DNA from: Streptomyces xanthochromogenes
GTDB lineage: Bacteria > Actinomycetota > Actinomycetes > Streptomycetales > Streptomycetaceae
Direction of reading: 5' to 3'
Length of the DNA: 64,000 nucleotides
NCBI RefSeq assembly: GCF_014650455.1
Contig: NZ_BMUZ01000008.1
Span: 347,801-411,800 of the forward strand
Made by a program: the position numbers and the translations under genes
Shown: piece by piece, positions 25,922 through 59,283 of the stretch
How positions within the stretch are numbered: position 1 is the stretch's first letter
Layout: every line of letters begins with the position of its first letter
Notes under the pieces: generated by a model
Databases searched by the model: none
What the model was told of the DNA's origin: nothing
The model's input: the letters and a program-made list of their open reading frames with translations, nothing else

Positions 25922-26688
25922 CACCGGCCCCCGTCCGTGCCGACCGGCTGGGCGCCGGATTCCAGCTGCGCCATGTGCTCGGCGACCCGCTGGGCCGTCG
26001 GCCGGTGCATCTCGTCGGTCAGCCGGCCGTCGACGAGGAAGATCACCCGGTCCGCGTAGGAGGCGGCGACCGGGTCGTGCGTCACCATGATCGTGGTCTG
26101 GCCCTGCTCGTCCACGAGGGTGCGCAGCAGTTCCAGGACCGTACGGCTGGAGCTGCTGTCCAGGGCGCCGGTCGGCTCGTCGGCGAACAGCACCTTCGGC
26201 CGGGTGATCAGCGCGCGGGCGATCGCCACGCGCTGCTGCTGGCCGCCCGACATCTGCGAGGGCAGGTGCCCGCCGCGCTCGCCCAGGCCGACCTGGGTGA
26301 GCGCGGCCCGCACCTCGGCCGCCTGGGGGCGGCGTCCCGCGAGCCGCAGGGGCAGCCCCACGTTCTGCTCGGCGCTCAGCGCGCCCAGCAGGTTGAACGC
26401 CTGGAAGATGAAGCCGATCCGGTCCCGGCGCAGCTCGGTCAGCGCCTTCTCGCCGAGCGGGCCCAGATCGACGCCGTCCACGACGACCCGGCCCGCGTCG
26501 GGCCGGTCGAGACCGGCCGCGCACTGCAGCAGCGTGCTCTTGCCCGAGCCCGAGGGGCCCATGATCGCGGTGAAGGTCGTGCGGTCGAAACCGACGGTGA
26601 TCCCGTCGAGGGCGCGCACCGCCGCCGACGAGCCGGACGCGTAGCACCTGCTGACTTGTTCGAGCCTGACTGCCTGGTCGTTTTCCAT
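25921..26688 (-). CDS. ABC transporter ATP-binding protein, MacB/LolD type
   Basis: A 255-residue ATPase with Walker A GPSGSGKST at about residues 45-53, Q-loop IFQAFNLL, signature SQMSGGQQQRVAIARAL, Walker B VLFADEPTGALD and H-loop THD. The AFNLLG and DEPTGALD details place it in the MacB/LolD/FtsE-like group that works with FtsX-type permeases. It follows NRPS3 by 64 bp on the same strand and overlaps the permease start by one base. It is probably an export or self-protection system for the cluster peptide; the substrate is inferred only from location. Confidence 0.92.
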   Translation of the reverse strand: MENDQAVRLEQVSRCYASGSSAAVRALDGITVGFDRTTFTAIMGPSGSGKSTLLQCAAGLDRPDAGRVVVDGVDLGPLGEKALTELRRDRIGFIFQAFNLLGALSAEQNVGLPLRLAGRRPQAAEVRAALTQVGLGERGGHLPSQMSGGQQQRVAIARALITRPKVLFADEPTGALDSSSSRTVLELLRTLVDEQGQTTIMVTHDPVAASYADRVIFLVDGRLTDEMHRPTAQRVAEHMAQLESGAQPVGTDGGR

Positions 26689-26752
26689 GCCTCAACGCCT
26701 ATCAAGTGATGTCGTGCTGGTCGGATGAACTCGCGGGGTGAAACAGGACAGT

Positions 26753-35903
<9,151 letters not shown>

Positions 35904-35911
<8 letters not shown>

Positions 35912-36128
35912 GGGAGGGCCCCGCCGTCGACGCGCGCAGGCTCAGCGGACGCAGGTCCGTCCAGCGCTCGTTGATGTAGGCCACGCAGTCGGCGCGCCCC
36001 GCGCTGTCGAGCGCGACCGTCCAGCCCTCAGGAACCTCGGCGAACGCCGGCCAGAGGGAGTGCTGCTCCTCGCCGTTGACCAGGACGTGGAAGGTGCCGT
36101 CCTGGTCGTCGAAGGGATTGTTCGCCAT
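35904..36128 (-). CDS. MbtH-like protein (copy 1)
   Basis: A 74-residue MbtH protein: NPFDDQDGTFHVLVNGEEQHSLWP, then VPEGW, and C-terminal INERWTDLRPLS, with the conserved Trp residues. MbtH proteins bind NRPS adenylation domains and are often needed for their folding or activity. ATG 36128 has AAGGAG. The stop overlaps the NRPS3 start by 8 bp, pointing to translational coupling with that synthetase. Confidence 0.96.
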
Positions 36129-36156
36129 GGGGAAGCTCCTTGGGGTGTGGTGGTCG

Positions 36157-36903
36157 TCAGCGGGCGGCCGGTACGGGGGCGAGTCGGTCGGTGAGCCGGG
36201 CCATCAGCTCCCGGGTCGCGGTCTCCAGGTAGAAGTGACCGCCGGGTATCTCCTGCAGGTCGTACGGCGCGGTGGTGTACCGCTCCCAGCCCTCGGCGTC
36301 GGCGCGCGTGCAGTGCGCGTCGTGCGAACCCGCGATCGCGGTGATGGGGCAGGTCAGCGGGGCCCCGGGGCGGTGCCGGTAGGTGTCGATGAGGTGGAAG
36401 TCGCCGCGCAGTACGAACAGGGCCAGCTCGCGCAGCTCCTCGTGGGCGAGCAGTGAGGCCCCGGTGCCGCCGAGCCCGGCGACGTACCGCAGGAGCCCCT
36501 CGTCGCCGCGGTACTCGGGACCGAGCGGCTCGCAGGCGTGCGGCGCCTTGCGGGCCGAGGCGATGAGCCGGGTGAGGGCCGGACGCAGCCCGCCGGGCAG
36601 TGCGCGGGCCACCTCGTAGGCGACGGTGGCGCCCATGCTGTGGCCGAAGAACGCCACCGGACGGTCGAGCAGCGGGGCGATCTCGCCGGCGATGTCGTGG
36701 ACGAGGGTGTCCATGTCGGGTGCCGGATCGGACATGATGCGGTCCTGGCGGCCGGGGTACTGGACCGCGGTCACCTCGACGGACGGCGGCAGCAGTTCGG
36801 CCCAGCCGCGGAACGCGCTCGCGGCGCCGCCCGCGTGCGGGAAGCAGATCAGCCGCAGGGCGGCCGAGGGGCGCGGCGCGAAGGTGCGGAACCAGGCGCT
36901 CAT
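36157..36903 (-). CDS. Type II thioesterase
   Basis: A 248-residue stand-alone alpha/beta-hydrolase thioesterase. It has CFPHAGGAASAFRGWA near residue 20, nucleophile GHSMGA (Ser about 89), Asp in AGSHDAHC and His in PGGHFYLE. Type II thioesterases release wrongly loaded acyl or aminoacyl groups from NRPS carrier domains. ATG 36903 overlaps the stop of the upstream hydroxylase gene (ATGA), so the two are translationally coupled. It is unlikely to be the product-releasing enzyme because it is the editing type by motif and position. Confidence 0.93.
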   Translation of the reverse strand: MSAWFRTFAPRPSAALRLICFPHAGGAASAFRGWAELLPPSVEVTAVQYPGRQDRIMSDPAPDMDTLVHDIAGEIAPLLDRPVAFFGHSMGATVAYEVARALPGGLRPALTRLIASARKAPHACEPLGPEYRGDEGLLRYVAGLGGTGASLLAHEELRELALFVLRGDFHLIDTYRHRPGAPLTCPITAIAGSHDAHCTRADAEGWERYTTAPYDLQEIPGGHFYLETATRELMARLTDRLAPVPAAR

Positions 36904-37868
36904 GCCGCCACCGTCCGCCCGGTGAACGGCTCGGCGGGCGTGTACGGCTCGGCCATCGCGACGGCGATCCGGCGCGGGCCGGTGAAGGGCTCCCTGCCGT
37001 GCGCGGCCAGCATGTTGTCGACGATCAGCACGTCGTCGGTGCGCCAGTCGAAGCGGGTGGACGCGGCCCGGTAGCAGGCGCGCAGGTGCTCGGTCACCTC
37101 CGCGGGGATGACACCGCCGTCGCCGTAGTAGGTGTTGCTGGGCAGGTCCTCCTCCCCGAACAGTTCGAGCAGGCCCTCGCGCACGTCGGCGGCGAGCGTG
37201 GTGTGGTGGAAGAACGCGATGTGGTTGAACCAGACCCGCTCGCCGGTCACGGGGTGGACGTGCACGGCCCGGCGCACGCCCCGGGTGCGCAGCCCGCCGT
37301 CCGCGTTCCACTCGAACCCGAGCTGCTTGGCACGGCAGTTGGCCTCGACCTCGGCGCGGTCCTCGGTGTTGAAGACCTGCCGCCAGTCGACGCCGAAGCC
37401 GTCGTGGAAGTTGCGCACGACCATCCAGCCGCGCCGCTCGAACTCCTCGCGGACCGCCGGGTCGATCAGCCGGTATATCGCGCGGGTGTCGGCGAGCGGG
37501 GTCGCGCCGAGGGTCTCCGGTTCGGCGACGCAGTGGAAGTAGAGGAGCTTGGGCCAGGACGCCTGGTAGGAGTTCTCGGTGTGCAGGAAGATCTCCTCGG
37601 CCGGCGGGTAGTCCGTCGAGGTGTAGACGTTGCCCTTGATGGTGGAGCGGGGCGAGGAGCGCTCGGAGTACTTCAGAGGCTCTCCGGACAGCGCCCGCAC
37701 CACGTCGGCGAAGCCGTCGACACCTCCGATGCCGAAGCCGCGCAGCAGCACCGCACCGTGCGTGCCCAGCTTCTCGCGCAGCAGCGCGGACTCCTTGCCG
37801 ATCAGTTCGGTGACTCCGGGGCTGCCGGGCTCGCGCTCCAGGACGAACGCGAGTGTGTCTGCGGTCAT
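36900..37868 (-). CDS. SyrP-like TauD/TfdA Fe(II)/2-oxoglutarate hydroxylase (A)
   Basis: A 322-residue non-haem iron dioxygenase. Facial-triad residues His96 and Glu98 lie in FLHTENSY, and the distal His and 2-oxoglutarate-binding Arg in AAHGREPFTGPRRI. NVYTSTDYPP and the HxE (not HxD) pattern match the SyrP-type amino-acid beta-hydroxylases that act on residues tethered to NRPS carrier domains. It lies at the head of the hydroxylase-TEII-mbtH-NRPS3 unit. ATG 37868 follows CAGGGAG. Its substrate residue is not determined. The other hydroxylase at 54054-55004 has the same fold but is clearly divergent. Confidence 0.9.
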   Translation of the reverse strand: MTADTLAFVLEREPGSPGVTELIGKESALLREKLGTHGAVLLRGFGIGGVDGFADVVRALSGEPLKYSERSSPRSTIKGNVYTSTDYPPAEEIFLHTENSYQASWPKLLYFHCVAEPETLGATPLADTRAIYRLIDPAVREEFERRGWMVVRNFHDGFGVDWRQVFNTEDRAEVEANCRAKQLGFEWNADGGLRTRGVRRAVHVHPVTGERVWFNHIAFFHHTTLAADVREGLLELFGEEDLPSNTYYGDGGVIPAEVTEHLRACYRAASTRFDWRTDDVLIVDNMLAAHGREPFTGPRRIAVAMAEPYTPAEPFTGRTVAA

Positions 37869-37920
37869 CGGTTTCTCCCTGCTTTCGGGGGTGGGGCCGT
37901 TTCCGCGGGCACATGAAGAA

Positions 37921-37950
37921 CCCCCGGCCGGATCACTCTCCGGCCGGGGG
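37921..37950 (-). terminator. Strong hairpin between NRPS2 and hydroxylase A
   Basis: A perfect 11-bp all-G/C inverted repeat (37921-37931 with 37940-37950, 8-nt loop). On the minus strand it is followed by GTTCTTC, fitting a factor-independent terminator for NRPS2. It also lies just downstream of the TATAGC box of the candidate promoter for the next operon, so it could act on that transcript too. Confidence 0.75.
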
Positions 37951-37971
37951 CTATACATCTTCGATACGCGC
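37951..37971 (-). promoter_or_regulatory. Candidate cluster promoter motif, hydroxylase A operon
   Basis: The minus strand reads CGAAGATGTATAGC, a match to the GAAGAnnTATAG motif found also upstream of hydroxylase B and sbnB. It lies just after the NRPS2 stop and about 82 bp before the hydroxylase start. TATAGC would serve as the -10 box. No canonical -35 is seen. Confidence 0.45.
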
Positions 37972-37982
37972 TCTTGCGGGGG

Positions 37983-53626
<15,644 letters not shown>

Positions 53627-53679
53627 GTCTCTGAAGCTCCTCGTTGATGATCGGCGTGATCGGTGTGATGGCCGCGGAG

Positions 53680-53907
53680 TCAGGCCGCGGTCGCGTCCAT
53701 GCGGCGGCGCAGGCTCAGCGGACGCATGTCCGTCCACACCTCGCCGATGTGGGCGAGGCACTCCTCGCGGCTGCCCTCGGTGCCCTCGGCGCGCCAGCCC
53801 GCGGGCAGCGCCCGGTCGGCCCACCAGATCGAGTACTGCTCCTCGGTGTTCAGCACCACGCGGTGGGTGGGTGCCGGGGTCTTCTCGGTGTTGGTCTCGG
53901 CGGACAC
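53680..53907 (-). CDS. MbtH-like protein (copy 2)
   Basis: A 75-residue MbtH protein with the core RVVLNTEEQYSIWWADRALPAGW and C-terminal IGEVWTDMRPLSLRRRM. GTG 53907 follows AGGAGA. It lies 53 bp before NRPS1 and 146 bp after hydroxylase B. It differs clearly from copy 1 (for example YSIWW against HSLWP), so each copy may serve its neighbouring synthetase. Confidence 0.95.
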   Translation of the reverse strand: MSAETNTEKTPAPTHRVVLNTEEQYSIWWADRALPAGWRAEGTEGSREECLAHIGEVWTDMRPLSLRRRMDATAA

Positions 53908-54053
53908 GGTGGTCTCCTGTTCATTGGGTCAAGGGGTGAAAGGGCGGAATATCAGGGGCAGTTGGCGCGCCGGCCGGACATCGGACGCGGTCGGCGCACC
54001 GGCCGCACGTCGGGGGCGGCCGACGGACCCGCCGTACGCGAAGGCGGTCCGGG

Positions 54054-55004
54054 TCAGTCGGACATGGCCACGAGCACGCGGCGCGGTCCGGTGAACGGCC
54101 GGCGGCCGTGGCCCACCAGGACGTTGTCGATGAGCAGCAGGTCCCCGCGCCGCCAGTCGACGTCGACGGCGTTGTCCAGGCCCCGGTCGCGGATCTGCAG
54201 GACGTACGCGTCCGGGATCGGCGAGCCGTCGGCGAAGCTGACGGACTGGGGGAGTTCCTCCGCCGGCATGATCGACGCGAGCGCCTTGGCGGTGTCGTCA
54301 CCGAGCGAGGCCGGATGCCACTGGTCCGCCTGGTTGAACCACACCTCGTCGCCCGTCACCGGGTGGGTGACGGTCGCCGGTCGCAGCTGGGTGACGCGCA
54401 GCGAGCCGTCCGGCTGCCACTTCCAGTCCGCGCCCGACGCGCCGAGGAACTCCTCGACCCGGCCGCGCTCGGCCGTCTCGAAGGTGTCCTGCCAGCTCTT
54501 GCCGAGGCCCATGCCGCCGTGCAGGTTCTGGCTGTAGCGGACACCGCCCGCGAAGGCCTCGCGCACCTCGTCGTCGAGGCAGCCGAGCCAGCGGGTGCCG
54601 TCGATCACCGGGGTGGCGCCGCCCGTGTGCGGAGCGGTCTCGCAGTAGAACAGCAGCCTGGCGGGCCACTGATGGGCGTAACTCATCTCGTTGTGCATCG
54701 AGATGCTGTACTCGGCCGGGTACTCCGTCGAGGTGTAGACGTTGGACCCGACCTTGGTGCGGGGCGAGTTGCCGTGGACGTACGCGAGCCGGTTCGGCAG
54801 CAGCAGGTCCATCACCTCGTCCAGCTCGCCCGGCTCGACGCCGAACCCCCGGAAGACCAGGGCCTTCTCGCGGGCCAGCAGGCCACCGAGGTCGTCGAGC
54901 GAGCCGAGGTGTGCGGCCAGGCCGCCGGCGTTCGGCTCGGTGCCCGTCTGTGCCGGGGTGACCCCGGCCGGCGCCCAGAGGCCGTCGTTCGCCACGTTCT
55001 CCAT
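54054..55004 (-). CDS. SyrP-like TauD/TfdA Fe(II)/2-oxoglutarate hydroxylase (B)
   Basis: A 316-residue non-haem iron dioxygenase. His104 and Glu106 lie in ISMHNEMSY, and the distal His and Arg in VGHGRRPFTGPRRV. NVYTSTEYP and HQWPARLLFYCE match the SyrP-like group. It probably hydroxylates the beta-carbon of a carrier-bound or free amino acid of the peptide. Asn, Asp-like or diamino residues are candidates, but the sequence does not decide. ATG 55004 follows AGAAGGAGAG. It heads the hydroxylase B-mbtH-NRPS1-NRPS2 unit, so it may act on a residue of those synthetases. Confidence 0.9.
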   Translation of the reverse strand: MENVANDGLWAPAGVTPAQTGTEPNAGGLAAHLGSLDDLGGLLAREKALVFRGFGVEPGELDEVMDLLLPNRLAYVHGNSPRTKVGSNVYTSTEYPAEYSISMHNEMSYAHQWPARLLFYCETAPHTGGATPVIDGTRWLGCLDDEVREAFAGGVRYSQNLHGGMGLGKSWQDTFETAERGRVEEFLGASGADWKWQPDGSLRVTQLRPATVTHPVTGDEVWFNQADQWHPASLGDDTAKALASIMPAEELPQSVSFADGSPIPDAYVLQIRDRGLDNAVDVDWRRGDLLLIDNVLVGHGRRPFTGPRRVLVAMSD

Positions 55005-55105
55005 CCGTGTTCTCTCCTTCTGAGGAAGGGAACCCGCCCCCGGGTCAAGGCACTTGACCTCGATCGGCAGGGGTGCGCCCCCATGAACCCACCCTCGGAG
55101 GCGGG

Positions 55106-55127
55106 CCTATATTTCTTCGCTACGCGC
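55106..55127 (-). promoter_or_regulatory. Candidate cluster promoter motif, hydroxylase B operon
   Basis: The minus strand reads CGAAGAAATATAGG, matching the shared GAAGAnnTATAG motif, and is preceded by the same GCGCGTA stretch seen at 37951-37971. It overlaps the last codons of the MFS gene, about 102 bp before the hydroxylase B start. Confidence 0.45.
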
Positions 55128-56390
55128 CATATCCGGGACCGATGGGCCCGCGTCGCCCGCCGTCTCCCGCAGCGCCGGGGACACCAGCGACACCAGGGCG
55201 AGCAGTCCCATCGCCGCGGCGATGGCGAGGGCCGTGCGATGGGTGCCGAACGAGGCGAGCAGCACCCCGCCCGCCAGCGCGCCGGCGGATGCCATACCGG
55301 ACCCCAGCAGCGCGAACACACTGGTCACCCGGCCCTGAAGGGCCGCCGGAGTGATCCGCACCTGGTGCACGCCCGCCACCACGTTCATCAGCGCCCCGGC
55401 GAAACTCATCCCGCCGAGCAGCGCCCCCAGGACGTACGGGTGCGACACGAACGCGACCGGCGCCATCAGCGCGGCCCACAGGGCGAGCGCCCCGGCGAGC
55501 ACCGCACGGGGGGACGCCCGGCCGGCGGCGCGCGAGCCGGCCAGGGCCCCCGCGATCCCGCCGGCCCCCGCGACCAGGCCGATCATGCCGATCTGGAACG
55601 GCGAGCCGTGGTTCTCCTTGACGACGAGGGCGAAGGTGAGCGTGAGGATCTGGAAGAGCAGATTGCTCCCGGCGAGCAGCCCCACGGCCACCCGCATGAA
55701 GCGCTGCCCCCACACCCAGCGCAGTCCCTCGCCGACCTCCGCGCGCAACGAGGCGGCAGGAGCGTTCCGTTCGCCCTGGAGGTCGCGCCGGATCAGGAGC
55801 AGCGTGCAGAGCGCCACCAGGTGCGTCACCGCGGTGAAGGCGAACGGCAGCCACCGGCCGAACTGGAAGAGCCCGCTGCCGGCCGGCTGGCCGAGCAGCC
55901 CCGCCGCCTGCCCCCGCGCCTCGTTCTGCCCGAGTGCGGAGTTCAGCTGCGACGGGTGCACGACGTGGCTGATCGCCGCGCGCTCGGCCAGCCGGTAGCA
56001 GAGGCCCGCCGTGCCGTCGACGAACGCCGCGGCGGCCACCACGGGCAGCCACAGCCGCCCCGCGAGCAGCATCGCCGTGACGCCCGCCATGGCGAGCAGC
56101 CCGGCGAGGTCGCACAGCACGAGCAGCCTGCGCCGGTCCCACCGGTCGATGAGCGCCCCGGCGGGCAGCTGCACCACCAACTGCGGCAGCAGGGCGGCGA
56201 ATCCCACCACGCCCGCACCGGTGGGACTGTTCCCGAAGAAGATCATCAGCAGTGGGTACGCGACCACGCTGGCCCGCAGCCCCAGGGCCGAAAGACCGGC
56301 TCCGGACCACAGCAGCAGGAAGTCCCGGTTGCGGCGCAGCGGTTCGGGCGCGGCCCGCGCCTCGGGCGCCGCCTCATCCAGCAGGCTCAT
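55107..56390 (-). CDS. MFS exporter (EntS-like)
   Basis: A 427-residue membrane transporter with about 12 predicted helices. The loop IDRWDRRRLL is the MFS motif A of the EntS/MFS_3 group, which exports siderophores, peptides or drugs. The first 20 residues are cytoplasmic. ATG 56388-56390 overlaps the carbamoyltransferase stop (ATGA). It probably exports the cluster product. A candidate promoter for the next operon overlaps its 3' end. Confidence 0.9.
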   Translation of the reverse strand: MSLLDEAAPEARAAPEPLRRNRDFLLLWSGAGLSALGLRASVVAYPLLMIFFGNSPTGAGVVGFAALLPQLVVQLPAGALIDRWDRRRLLVLCDLAGLLAMAGVTAMLLAGRLWLPVVAAAAFVDGTAGLCYRLAERAAISHVVHPSQLNSALGQNEARGQAAGLLGQPAGSGLFQFGRWLPFAFTAVTHLVALCTLLLIRRDLQGERNAPAASLRAEVGEGLRWVWGQRFMRVAVGLLAGSNLLFQILTLTFALVVKENHGSPFQIGMIGLVAGAGGIAGALAGSRAAGRASPRAVLAGALALWAALMAPVAFVSHPYVLGALLGGMSFAGALMNVVAGVHQVRITPAALQGRVTSVFALLGSGMASAGALAGGVLLASFGTHRTALAIAAAMGLLALVSLVSPALRETAGDAGPSVPDMARSEEI

Positions 56391-57322
56391 GCCGCGCCAC
56401 CGCCCGCGCGGCACCATTCGAGCACGGCCATGGCGCTGTGCATCTTGTTCTCGGCCTGGGCGAAGGCGATGCTGCGGGGCCCGTCGAGGACCCCGGCGCT
56501 CACCTCCTCACCGCGGTGCGCGGGCAGGTCGTGCATGAACATGGCCTTCGGGCTGTACTCCCAGAGCCCCTCGCCGATCCGGAACGGCACGAACCGCTCC
56601 CGCCAGTCGGGGTCCTCCTTGCTGGTGCCCGTGGTCTGCCAACGACTGGTGTAGATCACGTCGACATCGACGGGAAGCCCCTCGACGTCGTGCCGCTCGA
56701 CGACCGAGGAGCCGTGCGCCGCGGCGGACGCCCGGGCCCGCCCGAGCACGTCCGCCGTCAGGCCGTAACCGCGGGGGGTGCGCAGCTCCAGCTCGGTCCC
56801 GGCGAACCGCGAAAGACCGAGGGCGAGGGCCGCGGCCGTGTTGTTGCCCTCGCCGAGGTACAGCACCCGCAGCCCCTCGATCCGCCCGAACTGCCGCAGC
56901 AGTGTGGTCAGATCGGTGAGCCCCTGCGTCGGATGCTCGTCGGCGGTCATGGCGTTGACCACCGACATCCTGGACTGGCGTGCCCAGGAACGCAGTTCGG
57001 CCGGGTCGCCCGAGGTCCGCGCGACCAGCACGTCCAGCATCCGCGAGAAGACCCGGCCGGTGTCCTCGCTGCTCTCGCCCGTGTTGGTCTGCAGATCGGT
57101 GCCGTTGAAGGTGACGATCCCGGCGCCGAGCCGCAGCGCCCCGGCCGAGAACGCGGTACGCGTACGGGTCGACGTCCTGCGGAAGTAGATCCCGGCGACC
57201 GCCCCGGCGAGCAGCCCGCCGGGCGAGGACTGCCCCGAGGAGAACTCCGCTCCCCGGGCGACGATCCCGTACAGCGCCTCGTCGGTCAGGTCATCGAGAG
57301 AGATGAGGTGGCGGACGGCCAT
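56387..57322 (-). CDS. Ornithine-carbamoyltransferase-like enzyme, probably acting on diaminopropionate
   Basis: A 311-residue aspartate/ornithine carbamoyltransferase-family enzyme. The carbamoyl-phosphate site STRTRT (about residues 51-56) and HPTQ (in DEHPTQGLTD) are intact. The ornithine-site motif normally HCLP reads HDLPAHRGEE, with Asp265 in place of Cys. In the tuberactinomycin and zwittermicin pathways a related enzyme is tied to beta-ureidoalanine from diaminopropionate. With sbnA and sbnB adjacent, carbamoylation of L-2,3-diaminopropionate or of its tethered form is the likely reaction. The start overlaps the PPTase 3' end by 37 bp and the stop overlaps the MFS start, so the three are coupled. 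Confidence 0.85.
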   Translation of the reverse strand: MAVRHLISLDDLTDEALYGIVARGAEFSSGQSSPGGLLAGAVAGIYFRRTSTRTRTAFSAGALRLGAGIVTFNGTDLQTNTGESSEDTGRVFSRMLDVLVARTSGDPAELRSWARQSRMSVVNAMTADEHPTQGLTDLTTLLRQFGRIEGLRVLYLGEGNNTAAALALGLSRFAGTELELRTPRGYGLTADVLGRARASAAAHGSSVVERHDVEGLPVDVDVIYTSRWQTTGTSKEDPDWRERFVPFRIGEGLWEYSPKAMFMHDLPAHRGEEVSAGVLDGPRSIAFAQAENKMHSAMAVLEWCRAGGGAA

Positions 57323-58158
57323 GGTGTGCTCCTTCGCTCATCGGTGTCGGACGGTTCGGCCGCGACCGGGAGCCGTGCGGCCCCGGGCGGCTCGGCGCTC
57401 CCTGCCCTGTGGGCGGTGGGCGGCGGCTTCCCGATCAGCCGCAGCGGTCCGGCGGCCGCGGCCTCGCGGGCGATGGCCGCGTACCGGCCCGGACCGACCG
57501 CGAGGTCCTCCACCACCCAGCTGTCCGGCCCGGTCGCCGCCGCATGGCGTACGACGAGGGGGCCGCTGCCCGGCGGCCCGTGCACGTCCACCGCCCGGAC
57601 GTCGGTCATCAGGCCGACGCCGCTGGCCTTGAGGACGGCCTCCTTCCTGGTCCAGTAGCGGAGGAAGACCGCCAGCTGGGCCGCCGGTTCCGATTCCTGA
57701 CGCAGATGTGCGAGCTCCCGGTCCGACAGGACCGAGGGCGCCACCGCCGCGGTGTCGAACCCGAGGACCTGCTCCAGGTCGACGCCGATCCGGTGGCCGC
57801 CGCCCGTGACCCCGAGCAGCCAGTGCGGTCCCGAGCGGGACAGGCTGTAGCTCAGTTCGGTCGGCGGCCACTCCACGCACGGCGCGCCGTGGTCGCTGTC
57901 GCCGCACTCCGGGCAGCGCAGCCGGCCCAGTCGCAAGTCGGCCGGGCGGGCCCCGAGATAGCCGGCGAGTACGCGGCGTACCGCCACGTGCGCACCGGCG
58001 TAGTACAGGCCTGCTTCGGCGGTCATCGCGCGTGCCGAGTCCCGTTCGGCCGCGGACAGCACGGCGATGGCGTCCGGGCCGAGCGGTTCGGCGACCGTCC
58101 CCCACCACACGTGCGTCTCATCGGCGTCGAAGACATCCGAGAAGTCCTCGGCGCTCAT
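57286..58158 (-). CDS. Sfp-type 4'-phosphopantetheinyl transferase (copy 1)
   Basis: A 290-residue PPTase. Metal and CoA motifs are present: LSYSLSRSG, IGVDLEQV, and the long FLRYWTRKEAVLKASGVGL. A CPECGDSDHGAPC stretch near residue 100 could bind zinc. It converts apo carrier domains of the three synthetases to the phosphopantetheinylated form. ATG 58158 has AAGGGGTGA. The C-terminal 40 residues are Pro/Ala-rich and overlap the carbamoyltransferase start. A second PPTase lies at the cluster edge. Confidence 0.92.
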   Translation of the reverse strand: MSAEDFSDVFDADETHVWWGTVAEPLGPDAIAVLSAAERDSARAMTAEAGLYYAGAHVAVRRVLAGYLGARPADLRLGRLRCPECGDSDHGAPCVEWPPTELSYSLSRSGPHWLLGVTGGGHRIGVDLEQVLGFDTAAVAPSVLSDRELAHLRQESEPAAQLAVFLRYWTRKEAVLKASGVGLMTDVRAVDVHGPPGSGPLVVRHAAATGPDSWVVEDLAVGPGRYAAIAREAAAAGPLRLIGKPPPTAHRAGSAEPPGAARLPVAAEPSDTDERRSTPWPSATSSLSMT

Positions 58159-58199
58159 GGGAGTCACCCCTTTTCTCGTCGGGCCCGATCCACGGGGGA

Positions 58200-59237
58200 T
58201 CAGGCGCCGGTGGCGGTGGCCGTCGTCAGCCGGAGCCCGCCCGTGGCCGTCAGGGCGCGCTTCCACAAATGCGAGACCTCCCCGAAGTGCTCGCCGACCC
58301 AGGCATCCGAATAGATGGTGTTGAGATAGCGGTCCCCGCCGTCCGGGAAAATGAGGACGACGTTCGACCCCTCGGGAATGCGGTCGCTGAATTTCTCCAG
58401 GGCGGCCACGGCCGCACCGGACGAACCACCGGCCAGAATGCCCTCGCGGTGCACCATCCGGCGGCAGGCGACCACACAGTCGAGATCGCCCACGTGCACC
58501 ACCTCGTCGGCCACCGCCGGATCGAAGAGCGCCGGCGGCACCGAGGCGCCGTGCCCCGGAATGAGCCGACGGCTCTGCGGCTGGCCGAAGATCGCGCTGC
58601 CCACGGCGTCCACCGCGACGACCGTGGTCGTCAGCGCGTGCTGGTCGACGTACGTCGCGCAGCCGAGCAGCGTGCCGAACGTGGACACCGGCGAGAAGAG
58701 GTAGTCGACCCGCCCGTCCAGCGCCTCGGCTATCTCCCGCATCGTCTCGTGGTGCGCGAGCGGGTTCAGCGGATTGGCGTACTGATTGGGCCAGTAGGCC
58801 CCCGGCACCGTGTCCACCAGCTCCCGCACCCGGTCGAGCCGGGCCCCCAGGAACTCACCGGTCACGGGGTCCGGGGTCCGTACGACCTCGACCCGCGCGC
58901 CGTAGGCGGAGAGCAGCGCCAGGTTCTGCGCGGTGGTCTTCGCGTCGACGACACAGATGAATTCGATCCCGAAGTACTTGCAGATCTGCGCGATGCCGAT
59001 GGCCAGATTTCCCGAACTCGACTCGACCACCACCGAGCGCCCGGGAATCAGACGCCCCTCGTGGATACGCTGCCGCAGCATGCCGAGCGCGGACCGGTCC
59101 TTGATGCTTCCCCCCGGATTGAACCTCTCCATCTTCGCGAAGACCCGGGATCTCAACCCCGGGAATACATTGCGGAGTTCGACCAGCGGGGTATTCCCGA
59201 TGGTGCCCAGAATCCCTTGGAGTACGGGACGGCTCAT
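58200..59237 (-). CDS. sbnA: SbnA-type 2,3-diaminopropionate biosynthesis synthase
   Basis: A 345-residue PLP enzyme of the cysteine synthase fold. The PLP lysine is Lys46 in NPGGSIKDR, with the SSSGNLAIG phosphate loop and GGSSGAAV. In staphyloferrin B biosynthesis SbnA joins O-phospho-L-serine and L-Glu to N-(1-amino-1-carboxyl-2-ethyl)-glutamate, which SbnB oxidises to L-2,3-diaminopropionate. PVSTFGTLLGC is typical of this branch rather than CysK. ATG 59237 follows GAGGGAAGGA. It is divergent from sbnB across a 134-bp region. The same pair supplies diaminopropionate in viomycin-type clusters. Confidence 0.93.
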   Translation of the reverse strand: MSRPVLQGILGTIGNTPLVELRNVFPGLRSRVFAKMERFNPGGSIKDRSALGMLRQRIHEGRLIPGRSVVVESSSGNLAIGIAQICKYFGIEFICVVDAKTTAQNLALLSAYGARVEVVRTPDPVTGEFLGARLDRVRELVDTVPGAYWPNQYANPLNPLAHHETMREIAEALDGRVDYLFSPVSTFGTLLGCATYVDQHALTTTVVAVDAVGSAIFGQPQSRRLIPGHGASVPPALFDPAVADEVVHVGDLDCVVACRRMVHREGILAGGSSGAAVAALEKFSDRIPEGSNVVLIFPDGGDRYLNTIYSDAWVGEHFGEVSHLWKRALTATGGLRLTTATATGA

Positions 59238-59283
59238 GCGGCTGTCCTTCCCTCTGTTGTGGCTGTCCGGAGACCACGGTGAA

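Noticed and set aside
23954..26695. Apparent single 913-residue fusion of ABC ATPase and permease
   Set aside because: The first part of that frame is out of frame with the ATPase. The ATPase is intact in another frame to 25921 and the permease starts in a TGATG overlap, so there are two genes.
36157..36903. The stand-alone thioesterase as the releasing enzyme
   Set aside because: Its motifs and place beside the hydroxylase fit a type II editing thioesterase; NRPS2 already has a terminal hydrolase domain.
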